Source: Trebonia kvetii
GTDB taxonomy: Bacteria; Actinomycetota; Actinomycetes; Streptosporangiales; Streptosporangiaceae
Assembly: GCF_007827045.1 (NCBI RefSeq)
Contig: NZ_RPFW01000006.1
Location: 62,001 to 126,000 of the forward strand
Length of the DNA stretch: 64,000 bases
Direction: 5' to 3'
The notes below the pieces were generated by a model that saw only the letters and a list, made by a program, of their open reading frames with translations, searched no databases and was not told the DNA's origin. Below are positions 53,629 to 62,761 of the stretch, in pieces (within the stretch, counting starts at the first letter, position 1; each line of letters begins with the position of its first letter). The position numbers and the translations under genes were made by a program.

Positions 53629-53672
53629 GGTGGTCAGGGGCGGGGTCGAACCGCCGACCTTCCGCTTTTCAG
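53629..53672 (-). other. 3' half of a tRNA-Phe gene (attachment-site scar)
   Basis: On the minus strand the sequence reads anticodon loop CTGAAAA (anticodon GAA), half-stem GCGG, variable loop AAGGTC, T-arm GGCGG-TTCGACC-CCGCC, then acceptor strand CCTGACC and ACC. The matching 5' half is absent; different sequence begins at 53673. Integrases commonly recombine at this part of tRNA genes, leaving such a half gene at one end of an inserted element. Confidence 0.7.
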
Positions 53673-53790
53673 GTCAACCGCGCCAAGCGCTATGCGGACC
53701 TGCGAAAACGGATGTCACTGACGAGCGGAACCGCGCTAGGCGGAAGGTGCAACATCAAACCCTAGCAGGACCCAATACACCCGTCCGCCA
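53656..53790. repeat. Repeat unit R, copy A
   Basis: Starts GACCTTCCGCTTTTCAGGTC (inside the tRNA-like half) and runs through AAGCGCTATGCGGACCTG and GAGCGGAACCGCGCTAGGCG to GGTGCAACATC and beyond. ACCTTCCGC at 53657 and GCGGAAGGT at 53740 are inverted copies of each other. It shares its left part with copy C, its right part with D, and its centre-to-right part with B. Confidence 0.75.
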
Positions 53791-53827
53791 GGCAGCACAG
53801 CGACCCTGCGGAGTCACGCCGCGGTGT

Positions 53828-54199
53828 TCAACTGAAGCTAGCCAGCAGGAGCAGGACGGCGGAACCGCCGAGCAGCACAGGGCAGACCTTGAACCAGATG
53901 ACTGGCGTGCGCGCCCCTGTCAGGCTCGTAAGGATCGCCAGGATGATCAGGGCCCCGGCAGTGATGCGGTCGGTCCAGTCGGCGGCCGCTGTGCCGCCCC
54001 CGACGGCCGTGACCACGATGACCAGCGCGGCAAGAGCCCACATGGCGATTGCCTCGGCCAGCCATTCCTGCAGTAGGACGCGACGGTTGTCGATCGAGGT
54101 GTCCCGGAAGTCAGCGACTACCTGCCGGGTCGGGACGGCGTGCGCGACTCCCCACAGGCCGGTGATTGCGGCCCCGATGTAGGAAAGGATTGCTGCCAT
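53828..54199 (-). CDS. Small four-helix membrane protein
   Basis: A 123-residue protein with four predicted membrane helices: 'ILSYIGAAITGLWGVAHAVP', 'WLAEAIAMWALAALVIVVTA', 'ITAGALIILAILTSLTGA' and 'VCPVLLGGSAVLLLLASFS'. Between helices 1 and 2 lies 'VVADFRDTSIDNRRVLLQEW'. It resembles small unclassified membrane proteins of actinomycetes. ATG 54199 is chosen since it starts at helix 1; the longer frame adds a Pro-rich stretch. Confidence 0.7.
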   Translation of the reverse strand: MAAILSYIGAAITGLWGVAHAVPTRQVVADFRDTSIDNRRVLLQEWLAEAIAMWALAALVIVVTAVGGGTAAADWTDRITAGALIILAILTSLTGARTPVIWFKVCPVLLGGSAVLLLLASFS

Positions 54200-54359
54200 G
54201 GTGTTATCTTCGGGCGTGCCCGCAGGGACGGGCAGGGGCGATGGTGCCGTCGGTAGGTGACCTTCGGGCACCTAAAAGCGCGCTTGGGCGCGCAAGGCGT
54301 GGACCTGCGGTCACTCTCGCTGACCATCCTCATGATGCCCCGGTGCAACGAAGCTCGAT

Positions 54360-54470
54360 AAGCGCTGTGCGGACCTGAAGAGACGGATGTCGTTGACGAG
54401 CGGAACCGCGCCAGGCGGAAGGTGCAAAATCTGGGCTAACAGGACCGATACATCCCGTCCATCAGGCGGG
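54360..54470. repeat. Repeat unit R, copy B
   Basis: AAGCGCTGTGCGGACCTG to GGTGCAAAATCTGGGCTAAC matches the centre and right part of copy A, including GACGAGCGGAACCGCGCNAGGCGGAAGGTGC. The resemblance continues for about 50 bp (CAGGACC, CCCGTCC). The left part with the tRNA-like sequence is absent. Confidence 0.75.
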
Positions 54471-54987
54471 ACAGCGGCCACACGCGCAATCACCGTGACC
54501 GTCGTTGGTCCCGGGAAAGCTGTTCGTCCCCGCAGTTGTGCCGGGTTGCTTCAGGCAGCTGCTACCCTCGAGCGCGCCTTTCCCGGCCGCCGTACGCGGC
54601 TAACGAGTACCACCGCACCGCGTAAACGGATCGCCAAGCGAAGGCGGCATCTCCGGCAACCACCCCGGCGATCCTCATCAAGCATCTCCTTCGTCATCAA
54701 GCGCCGGGCTCGGCCGTGCACGTGACTGCAGGGGCAGGACCCGATGGCAATCACGACACTAAAGACCGCGACCTTGCGCGTCGTCGGGCCGGAGATGGCA
54801 CTTCCGGTACTGCCTGGGAGGGAATCCTGAATGGTACGCCTCGTCCCCGCCACTCGTCTGGCCCGCGGCGGCGCCTCCTGACAGTCATCCGAACGGTGGA
54901 GTGGTTCCCGGCTCAGCCGTAAGACGACACCGAGGTTCGGTCCCGCGCCCGATGGCCGCCACACGGATCGTCACTAGCGTCTTGCCC
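54471..54987. other. Spacer before the ABC transporter operon
   Basis: About 515 bp without a supported gene. Frames are Arg-rich. The operon promoter presumably lies in its right part. Confidence 0.5.
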
Positions 54988-55923
54988 ATGGAAGAGACAC
55001 ACGGAAGTACGGTGCTTGAGACAGACGGGCTGACCAAGCGGTTCGGTGACCGGACGGCGGTCGCGAGACTGGATCTCCAGGTCCCGGCGCGGAGCGCGTT
55101 CGGGCTGCTCGGCCCGAACGGCGCCGGCAAGACGACGCTGATCCGGATGGTGCTCGGGCTGACACGGCCCACGTCAGGGACGGTCCGGCTGCTAGGCCTC
55201 ACGATGCCGGAGGGGCGTGCGAGCGCGCTGGCTGGTGTCGGGGCCATCGTGGAAGAGCCCCGGTTCCACCTACACCTGACCGGCCGGGAGAATCTCATGG
55301 TCGCGGCGGCTGTCCGGGACGCGTCAGCCCCCGGCCGGGTGGTGCCGCTGCTCGAGCGGGTGGGGCTCACCGCCCGGGCGGACGACCGAGTTAGCGACTA
55401 CTCCCTGGGGATGCGGCAGCGGCTCGGCATCGCCCGCTGCCTGCTGAGTGACCCGAGGCTGCTCATCCTTGACGAGCCGATGAACGGTCTCGACCCGGCA
55501 GGCATCCTCGAGATGCGCCATCTGATCAGGTCACTCGTCGACGAGGGCCGCACCGTCATGGTCAGTTCGCATCTGCTTGACGAGGTGGAGAAGACCTGCG
55601 ACACGGTCGCCATCCTGGACCGCGGACGGCTGATTGCCGAGGGCCCAGTGGCTCAGATCGCCCGCGACGGCGGGCGTCAAGTTCTCATTGTCTGCGATGA
55701 CCCCGGTCGCGCGGTGACCGTGCTCCGGCGGCACGTGGTGGATGCCCGGACAGTGCCCGGCGAAGAGTACCTGCTTAAGGTGACCCCGGCCCCCGGAGTC
55801 ACCGTGGCCGAGGTGAACAGGTCCATGGTCGAGGCAGGGATCGCCGTGGAGCGGCTGGAACCGGTGCGGGCCACGCTCGAGGATCGTTTCCTTGAGATCA
55901 CATCACGTCTGGAGGCGAAATGA
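54988..55923 (+). CDS. ABC transporter ATPase (DrrA/CcmA type)
   Basis: A 311-residue ATPase with Walker A 'GPNGAGKTTLIRMVLGL', signature 'YSLGMRQRLGIARCL', Walker B 'LLILDEPMNGLDPAG' and switch histidine in 'VMVSSHLLDEVE'. The C-terminal 80 residues form the extra domain seen in drug-export ATPases. ATG 54988 (MEETHGSTVLETDGLTKRF) gives the normal start. It overlaps the permease gene by ATGA and heads a four-gene operon with a two-component system. Confidence 0.94.
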   Translation: MEETHGSTVLETDGLTKRFGDRTAVARLDLQVPARSAFGLLGPNGAGKTTLIRMVLGLTRPTSGTVRLLGLTMPEGRASALAGVGAIVEEPRFHLHLTGRENLMVAAAVRDASAPGRVVPLLERVGLTARADDRVSDYSLGMRQRLGIARCLLSDPRLLILDEPMNGLDPAGILEMRHLIRSLVDEGRTVMVSSHLLDEVEKTCDTVAILDRGRLIAEGPVAQIARDGGRQVLIVCDDPGRAVTVLRRHVVDARTVPGEEYLLKVTPAPGVTVAEVNRSMVEAGIAVERLEPVRATLEDRFLEITSRLEAK

Positions 55924-56690
55924 TCACGGGCATCAGGATGATCCTGGCGGACCTGCTCAAGCTCCGTCGGCGCCGCGCGCTGATGGTGTGGTCCGCTCTT
56001 CTGTTCGTCGCGGCGCAACTACTATTCTACGGATTCGGGGCGGTTCGGCATGCCAGCGACCCCGCGCACTTCGGGCCGGCCGGCGGAACGCGCGGGCTCG
56101 CGAACGCCATCATGCTGGTGAGTTACCTGGGAGGGGTCGCGGCAGTGATGATCGGCACCGCGGCAGGAGGCGGTGACGCGGCCGCCGGGGTGCTGCGCGA
56201 CCTGGTCGCCTCGGGCCGGTCGAGGTGGGCGCTGTTCGCCGTCCGGCTGCCTGCGGCTCTCCTGGTGGTGCTGGCGTTCACGATTCCCGCGCTCGCCGTG
56301 GCAACGGCCGGCGCGGTAGTGCTTGCAGGTCAGGGAACGGCTCCCGCGACGGGCACGCTGGCCGCGAGCGCGCTCGCGGCCACGGTATCGATCGCCGTCA
56401 CGACGCTGCTTGCGGTCGGGCTCTCCTCGCTCCTGTCCTCACGGAGCATCGCGATCGGGCTGCTGCTGTGCTGGAACCTGGCCCTGTCCCGGGTGCTTGA
56501 GCACGCAACGAGCCTCGGGCAGGTGCGCGAACTGCTCCCCAACGCAGCCGGCGAGCGGTTCGTTCCCACCGTGGTGGGAGGCGCCTATACCGTTTCCATG
56601 CCAGTGGCGACAGCCGTTGCCGTCCTGGCCGGGTGGGTGGCCGTGGCCTGCGTGGCGGGCGCGTGGCGCACCGCCCGCCGGGATGCCTGA
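55920..56690 (+). CDS. ABC-2 type permease
   Basis: A 256-residue membrane protein with six helices: about 20-42, 65-90, 100-125, 130-155, 165-185 and 225-250. A cytoplasmic basic start (LLKLRRRRA) and 'VLRDLVASGRSRWALFAVRL' between helices 2 and 3 are typical of ABC-2 permeases. It forms the channel for the ATPase encoded just before and overlaps the kinase gene that follows by 8 bp. Confidence 0.9.
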   Translation: MITGIRMILADLLKLRRRRALMVWSALLFVAAQLLFYGFGAVRHASDPAHFGPAGGTRGLANAIMLVSYLGGVAAVMIGTAAGGGDAAAGVLRDLVASGRSRWALFAVRLPAALLVVLAFTIPALAVATAGAVVLAGQGTAPATGTLAASALAATVSIAVTTLLAVGLSSLLSSRSIAIGLLLCWNLALSRVLEHATSLGQVRELLPNAAGERFVPTVVGGAYTVSMPVATAVAVLAGWVAVACVAGAWRTARRDA

Positions 56691-57834
56691 CCCGGTGGCG
56701 GACATGCGGTGGCGGCGTGCCGGGGACCTCGCGGTCTCCGGCACGCTCGCCGCGCTCGCCGTCGTCGGAGCGCTCGTGGCCGCGCACGGCGGCGGCGACC
56801 CGGCGCGCGCCTGGGGTGCGTGCGCCGCCGAGTTCGCCAGCTTGGCGGCGCTCGCGTTCCGCAGGCGCCGCCCGCTGCCCGTCCTGGCCGTCACGGCGGC
56901 GTGCGCCCTTGCCGCGGCGGTCATCGCGGACAGGAGCACCATCGGGCCGCTGCTGCCCGCGATCGCCCTCTACACGCTGGGGACCGTCTCCACCTGGCGG
57001 GTCACCGCGGCGGCGGCCGCCGCGGTCGTCACCGCGTACGGTGCGGTCGCGGCGGCCGCGGGCAATCCCGCCGAATTCCTCGCGGCAGTCATGACGTGCG
57101 CGGTGGCAGCGGCGATCGGCCTGTACATCGGCGAGCACCGCAGGCTGCTCGAACGGGCCGCCGGCGAGCAGCGGCTAACGGCCGCGCAGGCGGTTCTCGC
57201 GGAACGGGTCTGGATCGCCAGGGAGCTGCACGACGCGCTCGGACATCACGTGAGCCTGCTCGTCGTCCAGGCAGGCGCGGTGCAAGCCAGCATCCCTGAG
57301 GAAAGCCCTGCCCGGCCTGTGCTCACCGCGATGATCGCCGGCGGGCGCGAGGCAATGGCGGAGATGCGGCGGCTGGTTGACGTCCTGCGGCCGGCCGGGG
57401 AGGAGAACGGACCTGAGACCGCCGGCTCGGCAGGCTTCGGTCCCGTGCCAGGCGTGGCCGACCTGCCGGCCCTGGGCGACCGGCTGCGGGCAAGCGGGCT
57501 TCCCGTCGATGTGCACATCGACGTGGGCGCGCCGCTCGGGCGCACGGCCTCGAGCACCGCGTACCGTATCGTCCAGGAGGCCCTCACCAACGTGATCAAG
57601 CATGCCGGGCACGTCGCCACGCGCGTCGACGTCACCCGCACCGGCACGGTCCTCGACCTGCGGGTTACCAACGCGGCAGCGAAGGCGGCACCCGCTGACC
57701 TCGGATCCGGCGGCCATGGCCTTGACGGCATCCGCCGCCGCGCCGCCCTCTTCGGCGGAGAGGTCTTCGCAGGGCCGGTGCCCGGCGGCGGCTACGCCCT
57801 GCGTGCCACCCTGCGACTCGGGGAGATCCCATGA
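56683..57834 (+). CDS. DesK-type sensor histidine kinase
   Basis: A 383-residue kinase. Residues about 15-145 hold four to five membrane helices. The phospho-acceptor helix is 'AERVWIARELHDALGHHVSL' with H183; the HATPase domain has 'YRIVQEALTNVIKHAGHVA' and 'GGHGLDGIRRRAALFGG'. ATG at 56683 overlaps the permease end, avoiding a non-family N-terminal extension. It is co-transcribed with the transporter and probably senses what is exported or the resulting envelope stress. Confidence 0.93.
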   Translation: MPDPVADMRWRRAGDLAVSGTLAALAVVGALVAAHGGGDPARAWGACAAEFASLAALAFRRRRPLPVLAVTAACALAAAVIADRSTIGPLLPAIALYTLGTVSTWRVTAAAAAAVVTAYGAVAAAAGNPAEFLAAVMTCAVAAAIGLYIGEHRRLLERAAGEQRLTAAQAVLAERVWIARELHDALGHHVSLLVVQAGAVQASIPEESPARPVLTAMIAGGREAMAEMRRLVDVLRPAGEENGPETAGSAGFGPVPGVADLPALGDRLRASGLPVDVHIDVGAPLGRTASSTAYRIVQEALTNVIKHAGHVATRVDVTRTGTVLDLRVTNAAAKAAPADLGSGGHGLDGIRRRAALFGGEVFAGPVPGGGYALRATLRLGEIP

Positions 57835-58466
57835 GCACGATCAGGATCCTCATCGCCGACGACCAGCCGCTGATGCGGCAGGGATTCGCCATGATCCTTT
57901 CCGCCCAGCCGGACATGGAGGTCATCGGTGAGGCCGGCACCGGCACCGCGGCTGTGGAGCAGGCACGCAAGCTGAGCCCCGACGTGATCATGATGGACAT
58001 CCAGATGCCAGGAATGGACGGCATCGCCGCCACCAGGCAGCTGCGCGATTGCAAGGTGCTCATCCTCACCACATTCGGCAGCCAGCAGCACGTAGCCCAC
58101 GCGCTGCGCGCCGGTGCCAGCGGCTTCCTGCTGAAAGACTCCACGCCGGAGCAGCTGGTTCATGCCGTGCGCGTCATTGCCTCGGGGGACGCCTTGCTCG
58201 ACCCGGCGATCACCCGCGATCTCATCAAGCGGGCGCTACCTTCCCTCACCGAGCCCACCGTTCCGCCCCGCTTCGATACGCTGAGTGGACGCGAGACGCA
58301 GGTACTGCGCCTGCTGGCCCAGGGCATGAGCAACGCGGAGATCGCCGGCACGCTGGTGGTGACCGAGGCCACGGTGAAGACCCACGTGTCCCGGCTGCTG
58401 ACCAAGCTCGGCCTGCGGGACCGCGTCCAGGCGGTCGCAGCCGCCTATCAGCACGGCCTGGTCTGA
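57831..58466 (+). CDS. NarL/LuxR-type response regulator
   Basis: A 211-residue regulator with D10/D11, phospho-acceptor D56 in 'VIMMDIQMPGMDGIAATRQ', K in 'GFLLKDSTPEQLVHAV' and the LuxR helix-turn-helix 'LSGRETQVLRLLAQGMSNAE', 'EATVKTHVSRLLTKLGLRDR'. It overlaps the kinase gene (ATGA) and ends the four-gene transporter/two-component operon, which it probably autoregulates. Confidence 0.94.
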   Translation: MSTIRILIADDQPLMRQGFAMILSAQPDMEVIGEAGTGTAAVEQARKLSPDVIMMDIQMPGMDGIAATRQLRDCKVLILTTFGSQQHVAHALRAGASGFLLKDSTPEQLVHAVRVIASGDALLDPAITRDLIKRALPSLTEPTVPPRFDTLSGRETQVLRLLAQGMSNAEIAGTLVVTEATVKTHVSRLLTKLGLRDRVQAVAAAYQHGLV

Positions 58467-58760
58467 TTGTGAGCCGCGGCGCCGAACGGAGCGAACGCGC
58501 CTGCCGCTGCCGACCGGGAGGCGCCGCGGTCGTGACACAGTCGCGACAAGCCGTTCGGAAGAGGATGACGTTACCGTCCCGGCCCGGGGGATCCCTGACC
58601 GTTAGTTAGGCCGGGAGCGGCTTGGTTGAGCGGGTACTTGCCGTCGGCAATGAACTTCGGTGGCGGGGGACGCGTGACGAACGGATCCCGGCCCTGCCAC
58701 CGGGTCCGGGCCTTTGGACCCTAGCCGGAATGGACTCGCGGCCCTTAAAAGAGGAACAAG

Positions 58761-58776
58761 GCACCACCGGTGGTGC
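58761..58776. promoter_or_regulatory. Perfect 16-bp palindrome upstream of maeB
   Basis: GCACCACCGGTGGTGC is fully self-complementary and lies 24 bp before the malic enzyme ATG, inside its expected leader. It may be an operator. The rest of the 58467-58800 spacer shows no gene. Confidence 0.55.
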
Positions 58777-58800
58777 GCATCATGATTGGACGATGTAGCC

Positions 58801-61071
58801 ATGCTGCAAGAGGAAGCCCGCGAGTACCATGCCTCCGGCCGACCCGGGAAGATCGCGATCGCGATCACCAAGCCCTGCGCCACCCAGCACGACCTCGCTT
58901 TGGCCTATACCCCAGGCGTGGCAGTCCCGGTGCTAGACATTCAGCAGGACCCGCTGGAGGCGTTCCGCTACACCGCTCGCGCGAACTTGGTGGCCGTCAT
59001 CACCAACGGCACCGCCGTCCTCGGGCTCGGCAACGTCGGGCCGCTCGCCGGCAAGCCGGTGATGGAAGGCAAAGCTCTGCTATTTAAGCGGTTCGCCGAT
59101 GTTGACGTGTTCGACATTGAGATCGACGCCACCGACCCGGATGACGTGGTGCGGATCGTCAAGGCACTGGAACCGACCTTCGGCGGCATCAACCTCGAAG
59201 ACATCAGCGCGCCGCAATGCTTCGAGATCGAACAGCGGCTGTCCGCAGCAATGGACATCCCGGTCTTCCACGACGACCAGCACGGGACGGCAATCATTAG
59301 CGGCGCCGCGTTGCTCAACGCACTGGAGCTTACGGGCAAGGACATCACCCAAGTCCGGATGGCTGTCAGCGGCGCCGGGGCCGCGGCGATCGCCTGTTGC
59401 GAGTTCTTCGTCAGCCTGGGCATGCGGCGGGAGAACATCGTGCTCGCCGACACCAAGGGGGTTATCTACCGCGACCGCACCGAAGGGATGAACGCCTACA
59501 AGGCCCGGTTCGCCACCGACCGCCCGGCCCGCACCCTGGCCGAGGCCATCGACGGAGCCGATATCTTTCTCGGGGTGTCGGTTGCCGGCCTGGTGACGAA
59601 AGAGATGGTTTTGTCGATGGCCGATGCGCCGATCGTCTTTGCGCTGGCCAACCCCGATCCTGAGATCAGCTACCCCGCTGCTCGGGCCGCTCGCGGCGAC
59701 GTGTTGATCGCGACTGGACGGTCGGACTATCCCAACCAGGTCAACAACGTGCTCGGCTTCCCGTTTATCTTCCGCGGTGCGCTCGATGTGCGAGCACGGA
59801 CGATCGACAACGGGATGATGGTCGCCGCAGCGCGGGCCCTCGCCGACCTGGCCAAGGAAGACGTTCCGAACTCGGTACTGCGTGCCTACGGCGTCGACCG
59901 CCTGGAATTCGGCCCGGAATACTTGATCCCCAAGCCGCTCGACCCGCGAGTGCCGCTTCGCGTCGCTCCAGCGGTGGCCGCGGCCGCCATGGCCTCGGGC
60001 GTCGCCCGCAACACACTCGATCTGGCCGCCTACACCGAGCAGCTGGCGAACCGGCTGACCCGGGGCCGCGAGGTGATGAGCCATGTGACTCGCAAAGCGC
60101 AGACGGCGCCCAAGCGGGTGGTCTTCTCCGAAGGAGAAGAACAGAAGATCATCCTGGCGGCAGCCAGGATCCAGCAGGAACACATCGGGCTGCCGATCCT
60201 GCTCGGGCGCGAAGAGGTAATCCGGTCGGCGATGAAGGAGCTGCGAGTCTCCGTCCCCATCGAGATCGTCGACCCCGCGACGACCAAGCGGGCCGCCAGC
60301 TACGCCGCCGCACTGCACGAAAGGCGGCAGCGGAAAGGAATCACCCTGCGCGAGGCAGCTGCGCTGCTCCGCCAGCCGAACTACTTCGGGGCCATGATGG
60401 TCCAGGCGGGCGACGCCGACGCCTTCGTCGCCGGCCTGACCTACCACTACCCCGACGTCATCCGGCCCGCCCTGCAAGTGATCGGGTCCGCGCCCGGGGT
60501 CTCACGAGTGGCCGGGCTGTACGTGATGATCACCGGTGACGGGCGTGCCGTCGTCCTCACCGACCCGACAGTGAACTTCGATCCCACCGCCGAGGAACTG
60601 GCCGACATCGCCATCATGGCGGCGGAGCGGGCACGGAACTTCGGCCTCGAGCCACGGGTTGCGCTGCTGTCCTTCTCCAACTTCGGCTCCACCAACCACC
60701 CTCGTTCAGTGAAGATGGCCGCCGCCACGCAACTGGTCAAGACGCGGCGACCCGACCTGATGGTCGACGGTGAAATGATGGCCGACGTCGCGCTGTCGCC
60801 CACGCTGCGCGACGAGGACTACTCGTTCTGCGACCTCGTGGGCGAGGCCAACGTGCTGGTCTTCCCGAGCCTCGAAGCAGCGAACGTAGCGTACAAGCTG
60901 CTGCAGCACCTTGGCGAAGCCGTGGCAATCGGGCCGGTCCTGATCGGCATGTCCAAGCCGGTACACGTGCTGAGCCGCGGCGCCGACGTCACCGACATCG
61001 CGAACATGGCCGCGATCGCCGTCATCGATGCCCAAGACGCCACCCGCATGGCCAGCAGGCAAGGCGGGTAA
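58801..61071 (+). CDS. maeB: NADP-type malic enzyme with phosphotransacetylase domain (MaeB)
   Basis: The 756-residue hybrid enzyme decarboxylates malate to pyruvate with NAD(P). The malic domain (1-430) has Y36 in '[13 protein letters not shown]', K91 in '[13 protein letters not shown]', metal site '[17 protein letters not shown]' and 'FHDDQHGTA', and the nucleotide loop '[17 protein letters not shown]'. From about 435 a PTA_PTB domain follows ('[20 protein letters not shown]', '[14 protein letters not shown]'), known in MaeB to bind acetyl-CoA as a regulator without catalysing transfer. ATG 58801 is preferred; a TTG at 58786 is in frame. No ribosome-binding site is obvious. Confidence 0.93.
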   Translation: MLQEEAREYHASGRPGKIAIAITKPCATQHDLALAYTPGVAVPVLDIQQDPLEAFRYTARANLVAVITNGTAVLGLGNVGPLAGKPVMEGKALLFKRFADVDVFDIEIDATDPDDVVRIVKALEPTFGGINLEDISAPQCFEIEQRLSAAMDIPVFHDDQHGTAIISGAALLNALELTGKDITQVRMAVSGAGAAAIACCEFFVSLGMRRENIVLADTKGVIYRDRTEGMNAYKARFATDRPARTLAEAIDGADIFLGVSVAGLVTKEMVLSMADAPIVFALANPDPEISYPAARAARGDVLIATGRSDYPNQVNNVLGFPFIFRGALDVRARTIDNGMMVAAARALADLAKEDVPNSVLRAYGVDRLEFGPEYLIPKPLDPRVPLRVAPAVAAAAMASGVARNTLDLAAYTEQLANRLTRGREVMSHVTRKAQTAPKRVVFSEGEEQKIILAAARIQQEHIGLPILLGREEVIRSAMKELRVSVPIEIVDPATTKRAASYAAALHERRQRKGITLREAAALLRQPNYFGAMMVQAGDADAFVAGLTYHYPDVIRPALQVIGSAPGVSRVAGLYVMITGDGRAVVLTDPTVNFDPTAEELADIAIMAAERARNFGLEPRVALLSFSNFGSTNHPRSVKMAAATQLVKTRRPDLMVDGEMMADVALSPTLRDEDYSFCDLVGEANVLVFPSLEAANVAYKLLQHLGEAVAIGPVLIGMSKPVHVLSRGADVTDIANMAAIAVIDAQDATRMASRQGG

Positions 61072-61136
61072 CGAGCAGAGCCCGTTGGTGCCACAGCGAT
61101 GCGGCGAGCGCCCGCGACCTAGCCGAACCCATGCCC

Positions 61137-61182
61137 GACCTTCCGCTTTCAGGTCAACCGCGCTAAGCGCTGTGCAGACCTG
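61137..61182. repeat. Repeat unit R, copy C (left part, split by IS110)
   Basis: GACCTTCCGCTTTCAGGTCA to GCTGTGCAGACCTG matches the left half of copy A, with one T fewer in the CTTTT run. It stops at the insertion point; its right half resumes at 62762 beyond the element. Confidence 0.8.
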
Positions 61183-61289
61183 ACCCTATGGGGGCCGGGC
61201 CGTTCGGGGGCCGGACCCCCGTTTCCCTGCTCAAGCCCGGTGAACGTAGTTTCCGGGTGTCAAACGAGTTCGGGGAAGGAGGCCCGGCT

Positions 61290-62288
61290 ATGTCTGTCTA
61301 CGTCGGAATCGACGTGCACCGCAAGCGCTGCCAGGTGGCGGTGATCAACGAGGGTGGCGAGGTGCTCGCCAACCGCAACGTGCCCAACGGCGTCAAGCCG
61401 ATCCTGTCGGTGATCGGCGGGCTGCCGGCGGGCACGCCGGCAGCGTACGAGGCCGCGTTCGGCTGGGGGTGGCTGCTGGAGCTGCTCGAAGGCTACGGCT
61501 TCGAGCCGCACATGGTGCACCCGCTGCAGTGCAAGGCGATCGCCTCGGCGCGGCTGAAGAACGACAAGGCCGGTGCCGCGATCCTCGCGCAGCTGCTGCG
61601 CGCCGGCCTGCTGCCGGAGGCATGGATCGCCCCGCCGGAGATCCGCCAGCTGCGGGCCATGCTGCGGCACCGGGCGCAGCTGGTGCGGCTGCGGACGCTG
61701 CTGCGCAACCGGATCCACGCGGTCCTGGCCGGTCACGGCCATGGCCGCCCGGCGGGCTGCTGGAGCGGCCCGGGCCGCCAGTGGCTTGCCTCACTGGAAC
61801 TGCCCGCCGTCTCCCGCGAGGTCATCGACGACGCCCTGGCGCTCATCGACGCCCTGCAGCAGCCCGTTGACCGGCTGGACCAGGAGGTACAGCAGCGGGC
61901 GAAGGCCGACCCGCGGGTCAAGATCCTGACGCAGCTGCCCGGCGTGGGCCCGTTCACCGCGCTGGTCCTGCTCGCCGAGATCGGCGACATCAGCCGGTTC
62001 GGGTCCGCCCGCAAGCTCGCGTCCTGGGCCGGGCTCACCCCCACGGTCCGCGGCAGCGACCGCACGATCCGCCACGGGCACATCTCCAAGCAGGGGCCGG
62101 CCTGGGTCCGGTGGGTGGCGTGCGAGGCCGCGCAGACCGCCAAGCGGCACCCGGACTTCGCCCCCGCCTACCAGGCGCTCGCCCGCCGCCGCGGCAAGAA
62201 GATCGCCACCACCGCGATCGCCCGCAAGCTCCTCACCCGCGTCTATCGCCTGCTCACCGACGCCAGCGGCGGCGGTGCGCCCAGCTAG
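61290..62288 (+). CDS. IS110-family transposase (DEDD RuvC-like plus Tnp_20)
   Basis: A 332-residue recombinase. The N-terminal RuvC-like domain has D8 in 'VYVGIDVHRKRCQVAV', E54 in 'AAYEAAFGWGW' and D92 in 'RLKNDKAGAAILAQLL'. The fourth expected acid, three residues later in the usual D-x-x-D, is G95. The C-terminal Tnp_20 domain has 'LTQLPGVGPFTALVLLAEIG', 'SWAGLTPTVRGSDRTIRHGH' with the candidate catalytic serine S256, and 'EAAQTAKRHPDFAPAYQAL'. AAGGAGG precedes the ATG at 61290. The D-to-G change may make it inactive. Confidence 0.93.
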   Translation: MSVYVGIDVHRKRCQVAVINEGGEVLANRNVPNGVKPILSVIGGLPAGTPAAYEAAFGWGWLLELLEGYGFEPHMVHPLQCKAIASARLKNDKAGAAILAQLLRAGLLPEAWIAPPEIRQLRAMLRHRAQLVRLRTLLRNRIHAVLAGHGHGRPAGCWSGPGRQWLASLELPAVSREVIDDALALIDALQQPVDRLDQEVQQRAKADPRVKILTQLPGVGPFTALVLLAEIGDISRFGSARKLASWAGLTPTVRGSDRTIRHGHISKQGPAWVRWVACEAAQTAKRHPDFAPAYQALARRRGKKIATTAIARKLLTRVYRLLTDASGGGAPS

Positions 62289-62761
62289 CGGGGAGGGCCG
62301 CCAGCCCCGGGCGAGCTCGCGTTTTCGCATGAGCCGGCCACGCCGCGCTCGATGACCTGACTGAGCAGCCCGGTCCCCGGATAACACGGTCATGGCGACC
62401 GCCCGGCCCTTAGGGCAGGAGCCGAATGGGTGCATGTGAGACCACTCCGACGACCAGCGCATCACCCCGGGGAACGCCCGGTAACCGGCCCCGCACACGA
62501 CAACCCAGCAGGAAACTCCACCCGTTCCTCGCTCCCGATCATCGGCCGCCGCACGGCAGCGTCAAGCTCGCTCGTCCTCGCCTGCGCCCTCGCAGCGGGC
62601 GCAGCCCTGCGGGCGCTCCAGCTTGACCCCCGCCCGGGCGACGGCACAAACCGGCAGCGACGAGGAAACGCGGCAACAGCAGTCCCATCCCAACCCGGCA
62701 ACCGCGACCAGGTCACCGGGTCAATTCACCACGGCCACTTGACAACTGCGACCCCTATGGG
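62289..62761 (+). other. Noncoding right end of the IS110 element, candidate bridge-RNA region
   Basis: About 470 nt between the transposase stop and the element's right boundary, with no protein-like frame but several GC-rich inverted segments (for example GCGCCCTCGCAGCGGGCGC near 62586-62604). In IS110 relatives a structured bridge RNA is encoded in a noncoding end, and in the IS1111 subgroup in the right end. That this region encodes one is inference from size and position only. Confidence 0.45.

Larger units (their letters stand above)
61183..62761 (+). mobile_element. IS110-family insertion sequence, 1579 bp
   Basis: Boundaries come from comparing the split repeat (C plus D) with the unsplit copy A. 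The dinucleotide TG occurs at 61181-61182 and again at 62762-62763. The element begins ACCCTATGGGGGCC and ends GACCCCTATGGG, so CCCTATGGG is present near both ends in the same orientation, without inverted repeats, as expected for IS110. It carries one transposase gene, about 107 bp of left end and about 470 bp of noncoding right end. Confidence 0.8.

Noticed and set aside
53630-54076. Open frame beginning MVRGGVEPPTFRFSG
   Set aside because: This wording is the well-known translation of a tRNA antisense strand; it reflects the tRNA-Phe half, not a protein.
61194-61289. Longer transposase start in frame (from about 61188)
   Set aside because: The catalytic domain starts at MSVYVGIDVH with AAGGAGG just before it; upstream codons belong to the element's left end.
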